A stretch of DNA of 64,000 nucleotides, from assembly GCF_013030265.1 (NCBI RefSeq), contig NZ_WPZQ01000013.1, positions 104,052 to 168,051 on the forward strand, in the 5' to 3' direction. The stretch is from Ruegeria arenilitoris (GTDB lineage: Bacteria > Pseudomonadota > Alphaproteobacteria > Rhodobacterales > Rhodobacteraceae). Positions 56,879 to 64,000 of this stretch are shown one piece after another. Both the position numbers and the translations under genes were made by a program. Position 1 is the stretch's first letter. Every line of letters starts with the position of its first letter. The notes under the pieces are model-generated. The model saw nothing but the letters and a program-made list of their open reading frames with translations. It made no database searches and was not told the origin of the DNA.

Positions 56879-57628
56879 ATGGACAAACCTGACGATACAC
56901 TGATCATGCGGGCGCGCGATTTCTGGGCATCGATTGGTCTGATAGCAATTTCCACCTTTTTCCTTTGGAAGACGTTGGACATCCCTCTTTGGGGTGAAAA
57001 CCGCGCAGGTGTAAGTGGATCGGATTGGTACAACTCGGCTGCAATTGTACCGCTGTTCATCTTCGGGGGATTGCTTGGCTTGTCCTTCGTTTTGCTGGCT
57101 ATTTCAATCCGCTCAGGTGGAGCCCAAAACGCGCTCAGTGCTTTGGGCATCGGGTGGGATAAGTCGGAAGCCTATCGAGTTTCAACAATAGGCCTGATCC
57201 TTCTTGCATATGTCGTTGGGTTGGTTCCAAGAGTGGACTTCATTCTGTGTTCTGGCTTGCTGATTACAGCTTTGACTTACGGCTACTACGGCGGTCACGC
57301 GCGGCGTGCTTTGGTGGCTTGTATCGCAATTGTCGTCGCCGGCTTGTTTGCGTTCGCCGTGTTTCCTGCTCAGGCGGATTGGAATGCACACGGTGATGAT
57401 TGGTTCACACTGGCCTTGTGGATGGCGTTAACACTAGTGGTGTTGACCAAAGCGGCTTCCGAACGCGTTTTGCGGTTCGTTCCATTGGTGGCAATACTTG
57501 CCCCGCTCATCCTCGTTTGTGCGATGGCCTTTGTTTTCCGGCAGAACGTGCCCGCGCGCGGCGGGCTGATCTTCAAGCAAATCGAATACCACTACTACGT
57601 GACGCTTCGTCCGTTATGGAAAGACTGA
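56879..57628 (+). CDS. tctB: Tripartite tricarboxylate transporter small membrane subunit, extended
   Basis: 249 residues, longer than the usual 140-170 of TctB. About seven hydrophobic segments are visible (near 16-32, 52-75, 102-118, 121-138, 142-160, 175-190 and 195-220), more than the usual four. Position between tctC and tctA makes the assignment secure even though this family is poorly conserved. tctA starts 4 bases after its stop. Confidence 0.82.
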   Translation: MDKPDDTLIMRARDFWASIGLIAISTFFLWKTLDIPLWGENRAGVSGSDWYNSAAIVPLFIFGGLLGLSFVLLAISIRSGGAQNALSALGIGWDKSEAYRVSTIGLILLAYVVGLVPRVDFILCSGLLITALTYGYYGGHARRALVACIAIVVAGLFAFAVFPAQADWNAHGDDWFTLALWMALTLVVLTKAASERVLRFVPLVAILAPLILVCAMAFVFRQNVPARGGLIFKQIEYHYYVTLRPLWKD

Positions 57629-57632
57629 CCGG

Positions 57633-59144
57633 ATGGACTTTATCCTTTCGCAACTGGCTGGATTCGGGACCGCCTTCGTGGGCCTGGCAGTGGACCCTCT
57701 GACCTATCTGTATTTGATCGCATCCGTGTTCCTGGGCATCATGTTCGGCGCATTGCCCGGTCTGACCGCAACGCTGGCAGTGACGATCCTGACGGGATTT
57801 TTCGGCAACAAGATCCCATTGGACTATTCGCTTATCGCTTTGCTTGGGGCCTATGTCGGCGCGATTTACGGCGGCTCTTACCCTTCTATTCTGCTGAACA
57901 TTCCGGGCACGGCAGCCAGCGCGGCAACGGCCATGGATGGCTACCCTCTGGCCAAAGCGGGTCGAGGTGGCGAAGCACTAGGGCTGACCACGACGGCCAG
58001 TTTCATTGGCACAGTAATCGGGACCATCACGCTTTTGATTTTTGTCTGGGCGCTGCTTTTGGTTTCAAAGAACATCGCAAGCCCGGAGAAAGCATTGCTG
58101 GCCCTGTTCGGTATTCTGCTTTCTGGCACTTTGATGAGCGAAGACCTGGTGATTAAGGGATGGATCGCCGGTCTGATCGGGCTTGCGATGTCCATGGTGG
58201 GACTCGACCCTCTGTTGTCTGAGCCGCGCTATACCTTCGGTTGGTCTTACCTGATGAGCGGATTTCAGGTTGTGCCGGTTTTGATGGGGGCCTTTGCGAT
58301 CCCCCAAATCATTGATGGTTTGAGGCACGTTGAGGCCGGGAAAGTTCTGGCCCTGAAAGGTCGTATCCTTCCGAACCTACGCTCCATCCGACGCTATCTG
58401 CCCACCATTGGCCGGTCAGGAGTGATTGGAACTGGGGTAGGAGCACTTCCCGGCGTCGGCGAAGATGTTGCCGGTTGGGTCAGTTACGGTGTCGGTAAGA
58501 CTGTATCTGCCGAGGGCGATAAGTTTGGAAAAGGGTCATTGGAAGGTCTGCTGTGCTCTGAAACAGCAAACAACGCCTGCATTGGGGGCGCGCTAATCCC
58601 GCTTTTGGTTTTGGGTATTCCCGGTTCACCACCCGCCGCGGCTTTGATGGGGGCCTTCAAGATCAACAACGTGATCCCAGGTCCGACGATAGACCCCGAG
58701 ATTATTCTGCGTGTGGTTGCAATCTTGGTGCTGGCCTCCCTGACAATGTTCTTGATGGGGCTTTTCACCGCTCGGGTCTTTATCAAAATACTCGCCATCC
58801 CGCAGACCATCTTCTTGCCCGTTGTTATGGTTCTGACAACAATTGGGTCTTTCAGCGTTGGTGGTGGCATCAATGATCTCTACCTGATGCTCGGTGTCGG
58901 TGCGGTTGCCTACTTCATGAACCTCATGAAGTACCCAATCGCGCCGTTGGTGATCGGGGTTATTCTGGGCAGCCTGTTTGACGAAACCTTCCGCCGGTCG
59001 CTGTTCTTGGCGGATGGGGATCTTGCGGTATTCTTTTCACGACCTGGTGCCGCCATTCTGCTGGTGCTCAACATTGGTCTGATCCTAAGCCAACTGCCCG
59101 TCGCAAAGCGCGCTTTCTCACGTCTGAAAGGACTTTCCGTCTGA
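57633..59144 (+). CDS. tctA: Tripartite tricarboxylate transporter large permease
   Basis: 503 residues, standard TctA length, 11-12 membrane segments. The family signature GALPGLTATLAVTILTGF occurs near residue 38, and the mirrored GALPGVGEDVAGWVSYG near 275; YGGSYPSILLNIPGTAASAATAMDGYPLA is split between the two usual motifs. Transports carboxylates driven by ion gradients. Its stop shares one base with the next ATG. Confidence 0.95.
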   Translation: MDFILSQLAGFGTAFVGLAVDPLTYLYLIASVFLGIMFGALPGLTATLAVTILTGFFGNKIPLDYSLIALLGAYVGAIYGGSYPSILLNIPGTAASAATAMDGYPLAKAGRGGEALGLTTTASFIGTVIGTITLLIFVWALLLVSKNIASPEKALLALFGILLSGTLMSEDLVIKGWIAGLIGLAMSMVGLDPLLSEPRYTFGWSYLMSGFQVVPVLMGAFAIPQIIDGLRHVEAGKVLALKGRILPNLRSIRRYLPTIGRSGVIGTGVGALPGVGEDVAGWVSYGVGKTVSAEGDKFGKGSLEGLLCSETANNACIGGALIPLLVLGIPGSPPAAALMGAFKINNVIPGPTIDPEIILRVVAILVLASLTMFLMGLFTARVFIKILAIPQTIFLPVVMVLTTIGSFSVGGGINDLYLMLGVGAVAYFMNLMKYPIAPLVIGVILGSLFDETFRRSLFLADGDLAVFFSRPGAAILLVLNIGLILSQLPVAKRAFSRLKGLSV

Positions 59145-59431
59145 TGTTTGTGGTTACTGTCACTTTCACTCTCAAGCCCGGTACGCGGGACACCTTTTTG
59201 CCGCTGATGGTCGAAAACGCTTCTACCTCTTTGCGTAAAGAACCCGGATGCCAGCAGTTTGACGTTTGTCTCGGCGACGAACCCGAGACAGTTTTTCTCT
59301 ATGAGGTTTATGATGACAGCGCGGCGTTCTCCGCCCACCTAGAAAGCGCGCATTTCCAGTCCTTCGATACGGCTGTGGCTGATATGATCGCCACCAAGGT
59401 AGTTCAACAGTACTCCGAGGTCATCCGATGA
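59144..59431 (+). CDS. ABM-fold (antibiotic biosynthesis monooxygenase/YgiN-like) protein
   Basis: 95 residues. Ferredoxin-like ABM domain with TFTLKPGTRDTFLPLM, KEPGCQQFDVCLGDEP and FLYEVYDDSAAFSAH. Coupled to tctA (1-base overlap) and to the metallohydrolase (4-base overlap), so it belongs to the tetronate operon. Family members include quinol monooxygenases and the isomerase-like LsrG; here an isomerase or mutarotase-type step is possible but unproven. Confidence 0.82.
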   Translation: MFVVTVTFTLKPGTRDTFLPLMVENASTSLRKEPGCQQFDVCLGDEPETVFLYEVYDDSAAFSAHLESAHFQSFDTAVADMIATKVVQQYSEVIR

Positions 59432-60225
59432 ACGATTGGGAAATCCATGCCGTGAAATACGCGGATCGAAATGCCCGGACGCGAGCTGACAGTTTCATCA
59501 TCGATGATAATCACGACGCACCTCATGCGATGGACTACTTCATCTGGGTATTGAAGCGCGGTAACGAAGTCATTCTGGTCGATACCGGCTACGATTCCGA
59601 TGAGGCAGTCGCCCGTGGTCGTCCCATTGCGATGGACCCCCGCGAGGCTTTGCGGCCCTTGGGCATTTTGCCGGAAGCGGTGACTGAGGTCATCGTGACC
59701 CATCTTCATTATGACCACGCCGGGGGGCTGCATATGTTCCCTAACGCGAAGTTGCACATCCAATCAGCGGAGATGGCCTTCGCCACAGGTCCCTGCATGT
59801 GCCATGACCACTTGCGTGCGCCTTTCACGGCGGGCCATGTTTGCGAGGTCGTAAAGCGTCTCTATTCAGGGAAAGTCGTATTCTACGATGGAGAGGCCGA
59901 GATTGCAGATGGGGTGACCGTGCACTGTATCGGCGGGCATTCGCGTGGGTTACAATGTGTTCGCGTAAGAACGGGAGCCGGGTGGATGGTGCTCGCCTCT
60001 GACGCCTCGCATTACTATGAGAATTTTATGGCGCGTAAAGCTTTTCCCATTGTCGTCGACCTGCAAGACATGATGGATGGTTTCGAGACACTCGAGAGGT
60101 TGGCTTCGCATCCTCGACTTATCGTACCCGGCCATGATCCACTTGTGCGTGAGATTTTTCCCGTCGGAGCGGCACCGCATATCCATAGGCTGGATCCCGG
60201 GCCAACCAGGGACATCAAACTATGA
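59428..60225 (+). CDS. Metallo-beta-lactamase-fold hydrolase, AHL-lactonase-like
   Basis: 265 residues. Zinc motif HLHYDHAGG (HxHxDH), later His in GGHSRGLQ, Asp in SDASHYYENF and His in PGHDP complete a two-metal site as in N-acyl homoserine lactonases (AttM/AiiA). In a sugar-acid operon it could open a tetronolactone or aldonolactone to the free acid, though true AHL cleavage cannot be excluded. Overlaps both neighbouring genes by 4 bases. Confidence 0.87.
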   Translation: MNDWEIHAVKYADRNARTRADSFIIDDNHDAPHAMDYFIWVLKRGNEVILVDTGYDSDEAVARGRPIAMDPREALRPLGILPEAVTEVIVTHLHYDHAGGLHMFPNAKLHIQSAEMAFATGPCMCHDHLRAPFTAGHVCEVVKRLYSGKVVFYDGEAEIADGVTVHCIGGHSRGLQCVRVRTGAGWMVLASDASHYYENFMARKAFPIVVDLQDMMDGFETLERLASHPRLIVPGHDPLVREIFPVGAAPHIHRLDPGPTRDIKL

Positions 60226-61499
60226 AGATCGGGGTCATAGCGGACGACTTTACCGGTGCGAGCGATATCGCGAACACCTTGGCCAAGGGTGTTGAGCCGG
60301 AAGGTGGATTAAGAACTGCGCAGTTTCCGGGTATTCCGAATACCCCAGCCGACGAGGAGATCGAAGCAGGCGTCGTCTCGCTCAAGAGCCGCACTGCACC
60401 TGTCGAGGAAGCTGTTGCAGATAGTCTGAGTGCCTTGCGGTGGCTCGCGGACCAAGGATGCCAGCAGTTCATCTTCAAATATTGCTCGACCTTTGATTCC
60501 ACTATGGAGGGAAATATCGGCCCCGTTGCGGAAGCGCTGGCCAACGAACTGGGCGCGCAAAGGGTGGTTTTCTGCCCGGCTTTTCCGACAACGGGGCGCA
60601 CCGTCTATCACGGTCATCTATTTGTGCTCGGTAAGCTGTTGCACGAGTCTGGAATGGAAAATCACCCTCTTACTCCGATGACGGATGCCAACATCAGGCG
60701 ATGGTTGCAGTATCAGACCCAAGAAGCGGTAGGGCAGGTGTCAATTGACGCCATAAAGCAAGGATCAGAGGCGATTGCAGTTGCTTTGCAGAACGCCGAC
60801 GAACGATTTGTGATTGGCGATGCGATTTCGGATGAAGATTTGCTGGCCTGGGGCGAGGCTCTGAAGGATGCCCAGCTCATTTCCGGGGGATCCGGGATAG
60901 CATTGGGCCTACCAAGAAACTTCTTGAGAGAGGCTTCATCAAAAAGTACTGGCAGTTTGTTCACCGGTGTCGCAGGGCCTGCCGTGATCCTTGCTGGGTC
61001 GTGTTCCGGTGCGACCCGTGGGCAGATTGAAGTTCATGCGAAATCCCATCCAACCTTCGCCATTGATGTTCCGGGCGTGATGTCCGGGGATGTGACCGCG
61101 CAAACGCTTCTGGATTTTTTTGAAGCGCATCTGGGTCAGGCGCCGCTCGCGTATTCATCGGGAAGCCCCGAGGATGTGCGCGCGATCCAAAATCAATTTG
61201 GTCAGGAAGCAGTTGCGGACAAGCTGGACAGACTCTTTGCAGATACCGCGCGAAAGCTTGCCGAAGCGGGGTACAAGCGCCTTGTGGTGGCAGGAGGAGA
61301 GACGTCGGGAGCTGTTGCCAAAGCCGTCTCTGAGGCACTGGGGTCACCGGCCATGTCAATTGGGCCAGAGGTCGACCCGGGCGTGCCAGTCCTGAGCGTT
61401 GGGAAATCTGAACCCATTGCGCTGGCTTTGAAGTCTGGAAACTTTGGCGCTCCAGATTTCTTCTCGAAAGCGTTGAGAATGATGGAGGCAGGCAAATGA
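60222..61499 (+). CDS. otnK: 3-oxo-tetronate 4-kinase-type four-carbon acid sugar kinase (DUF1537)
   Basis: 425 residues, the normal size of the family. N-terminal substrate domain opens with IGVIADDFTGASDIA; C-terminal nucleotide domain has VAGGETSGAVAKA and the EVDPGVPV-like region. Members phosphorylate 3-oxo-tetronate (OtnK) or threonate/erythronate at C4. The presence of OtnC right after it (4-base overlap) favours the OtnK reaction. Product would be 3-oxo-tetronate 4-phosphate. Confidence 0.9.
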   Translation: MKIGVIADDFTGASDIANTLAKGVEPEGGLRTAQFPGIPNTPADEEIEAGVVSLKSRTAPVEEAVADSLSALRWLADQGCQQFIFKYCSTFDSTMEGNIGPVAEALANELGAQRVVFCPAFPTTGRTVYHGHLFVLGKLLHESGMENHPLTPMTDANIRRWLQYQTQEAVGQVSIDAIKQGSEAIAVALQNADERFVIGDAISDEDLLAWGEALKDAQLISGGSGIALGLPRNFLREASSKSTGSLFTGVAGPAVILAGSCSGATRGQIEVHAKSHPTFAIDVPGVMSGDVTAQTLLDFFEAHLGQAPLAYSSGSPEDVRAIQNQFGQEAVADKLDRLFADTARKLAEAGYKRLVVAGGETSGAVAKAVSEALGSPAMSIGPEVDPGVPVLSVGKSEPIALALKSGNFGAPDFFSKALRMMEAGK

Positions 61500-62137
61500 G
61501 TTCTGAAGAACAGGCACTGCGACGGCAGATCTCCGAGCTGTGCGCCTCGCTGTTTGCGCGTGGCTTTTCCGTTGGCACTGCGGGCAATGTCTCTGCGCGT
61601 TTACATGACGGGATTCTCATGACGCCAACGAATTCGACCTTGGGCGATATCGATCCTGAGTGCATCGCCAAGATTGATTTGGATGGCAACCACGTCTCCG
61701 GGGACAAGCCGACCAAGGAAGTCTTTCTGCATCAAGCCTTCTATGAGACAAGACCAGAGGCTGGCGCCGTGGTGCACCTGCATTCGACCTGGGCCACTGC
61801 TCTGTCTTGTCTGGAAGACACCAATCCCAATGATTGCATTCCACCGCTGACACCATACGTTGTGATGCGTGTCGGTACGGTCAAACTGGTTCCATACGTA
61901 AAGCCCGGCGATCCGAAGTCCGGTGATTTGGTCCGCGATCTGGGCGGCAGGTATAGCGCGGTTCTGTTGGCCAATCACGGCCCCGTCGTTTCGGGTAAGG
62001 ACCTCTTCTCAGCTGTCTGTGCCGCAGAAGAGTTGGAAGAAACGGCCAAGCTGTTAGTGGCTTTGCGCGGCCTGCCAACCCGCCTACTGGATGCTAAGAA
62101 AGTTGCAGAACTCAAAGAGACTTTCGGAAGGATGTAA
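61496..62137 (+). CDS. otnC: 3-oxo-tetronate 4-phosphate decarboxylase (class II aldolase/adducin family)
   Basis: 213 residues. Class II aldolase fold with SVGTAGNVSARL, HLHSTWATAL (two metal His) and ANHGPVVSG (third His). OtnC converts 3-oxo-tetronate 4-phosphate to dihydroxyacetone phosphate and CO2; related L-fuculose-phosphate aldolases act by retro-aldol. Pairing with an OtnK gene supports the decarboxylase call. Last gene of the operon. Confidence 0.9.
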   Translation: MSSEEQALRRQISELCASLFARGFSVGTAGNVSARLHDGILMTPTNSTLGDIDPECIAKIDLDGNHVSGDKPTKEVFLHQAFYETRPEAGAVVHLHSTWATALSCLEDTNPNDCIPPLTPYVVMRVGTVKLVPYVKPGDPKSGDLVRDLGGRYSAVLLANHGPVVSGKDLFSAVCAAEELEETAKLLVALRGLPTRLLDAKKVAELKETFGRM

Positions 62138-62160
62138 ATGGACACTGATAGGGGGAGTGT

Positions 62161-62221
62161 GCAAACTTTTGGGCAAATCGTGCAAAATTATGCGCAAATA
62201 CCACGCAAAGCTAAGGGCAAG
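62161..62221 (+). repeat. Phased GCAAA array after otnC
   Basis: GCAAA at 62161, 62173, 62182, 62194 and 62205 and GCAAG at 62217: six copies at 9-12 base steps, close to one helical turn. Same pentamer as before tctC. Purpose unknown; it lies between converging genes, not at a known promoter. Confidence 0.6.
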
Positions 62222-62319
62222 TGCGCCTCAATTTAATGAATGAAATCAATAGTATGAACGCAGGGTTATGAGCGCGCCTACACTAACCGGATCTGCAAGA
62301 ACTCACGATCTAAGTTCTG

Positions 62320-62342
62320 CGCCCCCGTCTCTGACGGGGGCG
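62320..62342. terminator. Strong hairpin between otnC and the cupin gene
   Basis: CGCCCCCGTC, loop TCT, GACGGGGGCG: ten G/C-rich pairs. Only weak T-rich sequence (ATTTACGTTT) follows on the plus strand. Ends otnC, the cupin gene, or a small RNA starting near the GCAAA array. Confidence 0.65.
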
Positions 62343-62379
62343 ATTTACGTTTAGCTTGCTCTTAAGTCCGCTTACTCAC

Positions 62380-62742
62380 TCAGGAGCAGTCGCGGATGAC
62401 AAAGTGTTTGGTTGTTTCTTCCACCACTTCCCAAAATCCACGAAACCCGTTTGGGATCATAAAGCTGTCGCCGGTGCGAAAGTCCTGCCGCGTTCCGTCT
62501 TCATGGATCAGTGCGCAATGGCCTTTGACGATATAGCAGTATTCATCCTTATCGGCGAATGCATGCCATTTGCCTGGCGTTGACGTCCATGTCCCTGCAG
62601 ATAGCGCGCCATCCGGGCTCGTGAAGTGCATTCCGATCTTGTGGTAGGGATCGCCGTCGACGACGCGGTCCGGCAGATCAGCCAGACGACGCTCGCTGCG
62701 GTTTGAAGGTTCGTCGAACAGATTGATGACATGTGCTGTCAT
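62380..62742 (-). CDS. Small cupin-domain protein
   Basis: 120 residues from ATG 62742, which has GGAGA upstream; the longer frame is not favoured. Single cupin (about 45-115) of the EutQ/DUF861 type: GTWTSTPGKWHAFADKDEYCYIVKGH, TGDSFMIPNGFRGFWEV. Probably binds or senses a small acid or acts as an epimerase. It follows the YeiH/SuyZ-type exporter gene on the same strand. Confidence 0.82.
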   Translation of the reverse strand: MTAHVINLFDEPSNRSERRLADLPDRVVDGDPYHKIGMHFTSPDGALSAGTWTSTPGKWHAFADKDEYCYIVKGHCALIHEDGTRQDFRTGDSFMIPNGFRGFWEVVEETTKHFVIRDCS

Positions 62743-62806
62743 AGTGATGTCTCCAGATATGTTTGGAATACTATTTCGATAGTTATCATCGGCATCCTGC
62801 CCCAAC

Positions 62807-63847
62807 TCACATATGCACTACATAGACGCCTATGAGGACGAATAGTGCGATAAAGATGGTTTCGGCCACAATCAGTGCAATCGCTTGTCCACCCACGTCC
62901 AGGATGCGTTTCAGCGACGTTTTCATGCCAACCGCAGCGATCGAAACAAGCAGCGCCCAGCGGCTCAGGCTGGCCATAGCGTCGGCGATTGCAGCTGGAA
63001 TGAATCCGAGCGAGTTCAGTGTTGCAAAGATCAAGAAGCCTACAACAAACATCGGCAGAAGTGGCGGGCGCTTTCCGCTTTCATCGGCAAAATCAGCGTG
63101 GCGGCGAACCAAGGCCGAAATCACCAGAACAACAGGGGCAAGCATGGCGACACGGATCAGTTTCACAAGTGTCGCGACCTCACCGGCTTCATCCGATACA
63201 GAGAAACCTGCTCCGACAACCTGCGCAACGTCATGGATCGTGCCACCGAGGAAAACACCGGACACCTCTGCATCGAAATCAAAAGCTTCAGTCAGGATCG
63301 GGTAGGCGATCATGGCGATCGTCGAAAGGACCGTCACCGACAACACGGTAAAGATCAGGTTTCGTTCGGAATGTTCATTCTTGGGCAGGATGGCCGAAAT
63401 CGCCATCGCTGCAGAGGCACCACAGATCGCCACGGATCCACCGGTCAAAACACCAAATCGCCACCCACGGCCCAGCAGACGCGCACCCAGCAGTCCAAAC
63501 AAGATGGTCAGGAACACGCCTGCGACCACGACTGCAATCAGCTGAGGCCCCAGATTCATCATGAGCTCTAACGAGATACGCGCGCCCAACAGTGCCACAC
63601 CAAATCGCAGAACAGTCCGCGCGGTGAAATCTATGCCTGCCTTGCAATTTCCGGCATCGTCTTCGGCCAGAAAATGAAACGCGATACCTAGCAACAAGGC
63701 CATCAACATCGCTGGTGCGCCGTAATGTTCCGACAGAAATTGCGCAGCGACCGCAACAACAACGGACACAAGAAACCCGTTTCCGTTCCTGCGAACAAAA
63801 TTAACCGCCCCCTGAAGGGGCGACTGAGATGCACTCTTCGCCTGCAT
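62807..63847 (-). CDS. YeiH-family putative sulfate exporter (SuyZ/TauZ-like)
   Basis: 346 residues with about ten membrane segments, family Cons_hypoth698/YeiH. GIDFTARTVLRFGVALLGARISL and GGSVAICGASAAMAISAILP are characteristic; the pair with inverted topology is typical. In organosulfonate-degrading rhodobacters homologues (SuyZ, TauZ) sit in taurine or sulfolactate clusters and are thought to export sulfate. No sulfonate gene is visible here; the upstream gene is cut by the window. Confidence 0.87.
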   Translation of the reverse strand: MQAKSASQSPLQGAVNFVRRNGNGFLVSVVVAVAAQFLSEHYGAPAMLMALLLGIAFHFLAEDDAGNCKAGIDFTARTVLRFGVALLGARISLELMMNLGPQLIAVVVAGVFLTILFGLLGARLLGRGWRFGVLTGGSVAICGASAAMAISAILPKNEHSERNLIFTVLSVTVLSTIAMIAYPILTEAFDFDAEVSGVFLGGTIHDVAQVVGAGFSVSDEAGEVATLVKLIRVAMLAPVVLVISALVRRHADFADESGKRPPLLPMFVVGFLIFATLNSLGFIPAAIADAMASLSRWALLVSIAAVGMKTSLKRILDVGGQAIALIVAETIFIALFVLIGVYVVHM

Positions 63848-63897
63848 CGGTTTTCCTTACCTGAAATCACGCCTTTATGGCGGAGTAGATCGAAATT

Positions 63898-63921
63898 CTC
63901 CGGGCCAGCCAAGGCCCGGAG
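63898..63921. terminator. Hairpin between the partial right-end gene and the exporter
   Basis: CTCCGGGCC, loop AGCCAA, GGCCCGGAG: nine pairs without a clear U-run. Likely the 3' end of the right-edge gene. Confidence 0.5.
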
Positions 63922-63945
63922 GTAGTAGTTTCAGGCCGCTTTCGC

Positions 63946-64000
63946 TTACGCCTCTTGCGGTGTCATGTCGTTTGCGTCGATGCCAGCGACTGCTACGGGT
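63946..64000 (-). CDS. C-terminal end of an unidentified gene (cut by the window)
   Basis: Only the last 17 residues and TAA are visible; the peptide ends VAGIDANDMTPQEA. It reads toward the exporter with a hairpin between them. The fragment is too short to name a family; a role near sulfonate metabolism cannot be judged. Confidence 0.45.
   Translation of the reverse strand, partial: PVAVAGIDANDMTPQEA

Overview
The window looks like a single contiguous stretch of chromosome from an alphaproteobacterium of the Roseobacter/Rhodobacteraceae type (Ruegeria- or Phaeobacter-like). This is judged from the order rpsT-dnaA-dnaN-recF-gyrB, the kdsD-lptC-lptA-lptB-hpf-ptsN string without rpoN, the ubiE-ubiB pair opposite mutM, and the character of the encoded proteins. 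No rRNA, tRNA, insertion sequence, prophage or CRISPR array was seen. Most genes are packed into operons whose stop and start codons overlap by 1-4 bases.

0-14 kb is housekeeping. It holds a truncated rnd, the Kdo/LPS export genes kdsD-lptCAB, hpf and ptsN, a CAP-domain lipoprotein opposite an L,D-transpeptidase, hemH, a methyltransferase opposite comF, glutaredoxin plus a Nit-family amidase, a MarR regulator, an A/T-rich orphan secreted gene, ubiG, a proline iminopeptidase and a short ABC-type solute-binding protein. 14-20 kb is the rimP-nusA-ylxR-infB transcription/translation operon, preceded by a terminator-like leader. 20-30 kb holds tryptophan breakdown (kynA plus kynurenine formamidase), threonine breakdown (kbl, a cysteine-synthase paralogue, tdh) with its likely XRE-cupin regulator, a thiolase, ubiB-ubiE and mutM. 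30-40 kb holds an enoyl-CoA hydratase and the rpsT, dnaA, dnaN, recF, gyrB block, with an AhpD-like gene and a TetR regulator set between recF and gyrB.

40-52.7 kb is an accessory region rich in redox and electrophile-handling genes. It has TetR plus an Old Yellow Enzyme, an SLC13 transporter, LysR opposite a monooxygenase-quinone reductase-VOC string, SnoaL-like, TspO, CIA30-like and class III cyclase genes, and a nitroreductase-MarR pair. Several regulators here have clear inverted-repeat operators in front of them.

52.9-62.1 kb is the most interesting part: two divergent, tightly coupled operons that together look like a complete uptake-and-catabolism unit for a four-carbon acid sugar (tetronate). 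One side encodes an isopropylmalate-dehydrogenase-family enzyme, a Gfo/Idh oxidoreductase and a GntR/FCD regulator. The other encodes a tripartite tricarboxylate transporter (TctC, TctB, TctA), an ABM-fold protein, an AHL-lactonase-like metallohydrolase, OtnK (DUF1537 kinase) and OtnC (decarboxylating aldolase-family enzyme). The usual tetronate C2 dehydrogenases and the OtnI isomerase are absent. The IPMDH-family enzyme carries Phe where the family has its catalytic Tyr, which suggests direct C3 oxidation without decarboxylation. The window ends with a cupin gene, a YeiH/SuyZ-type putative sulfate exporter and the last codons of one more gene.
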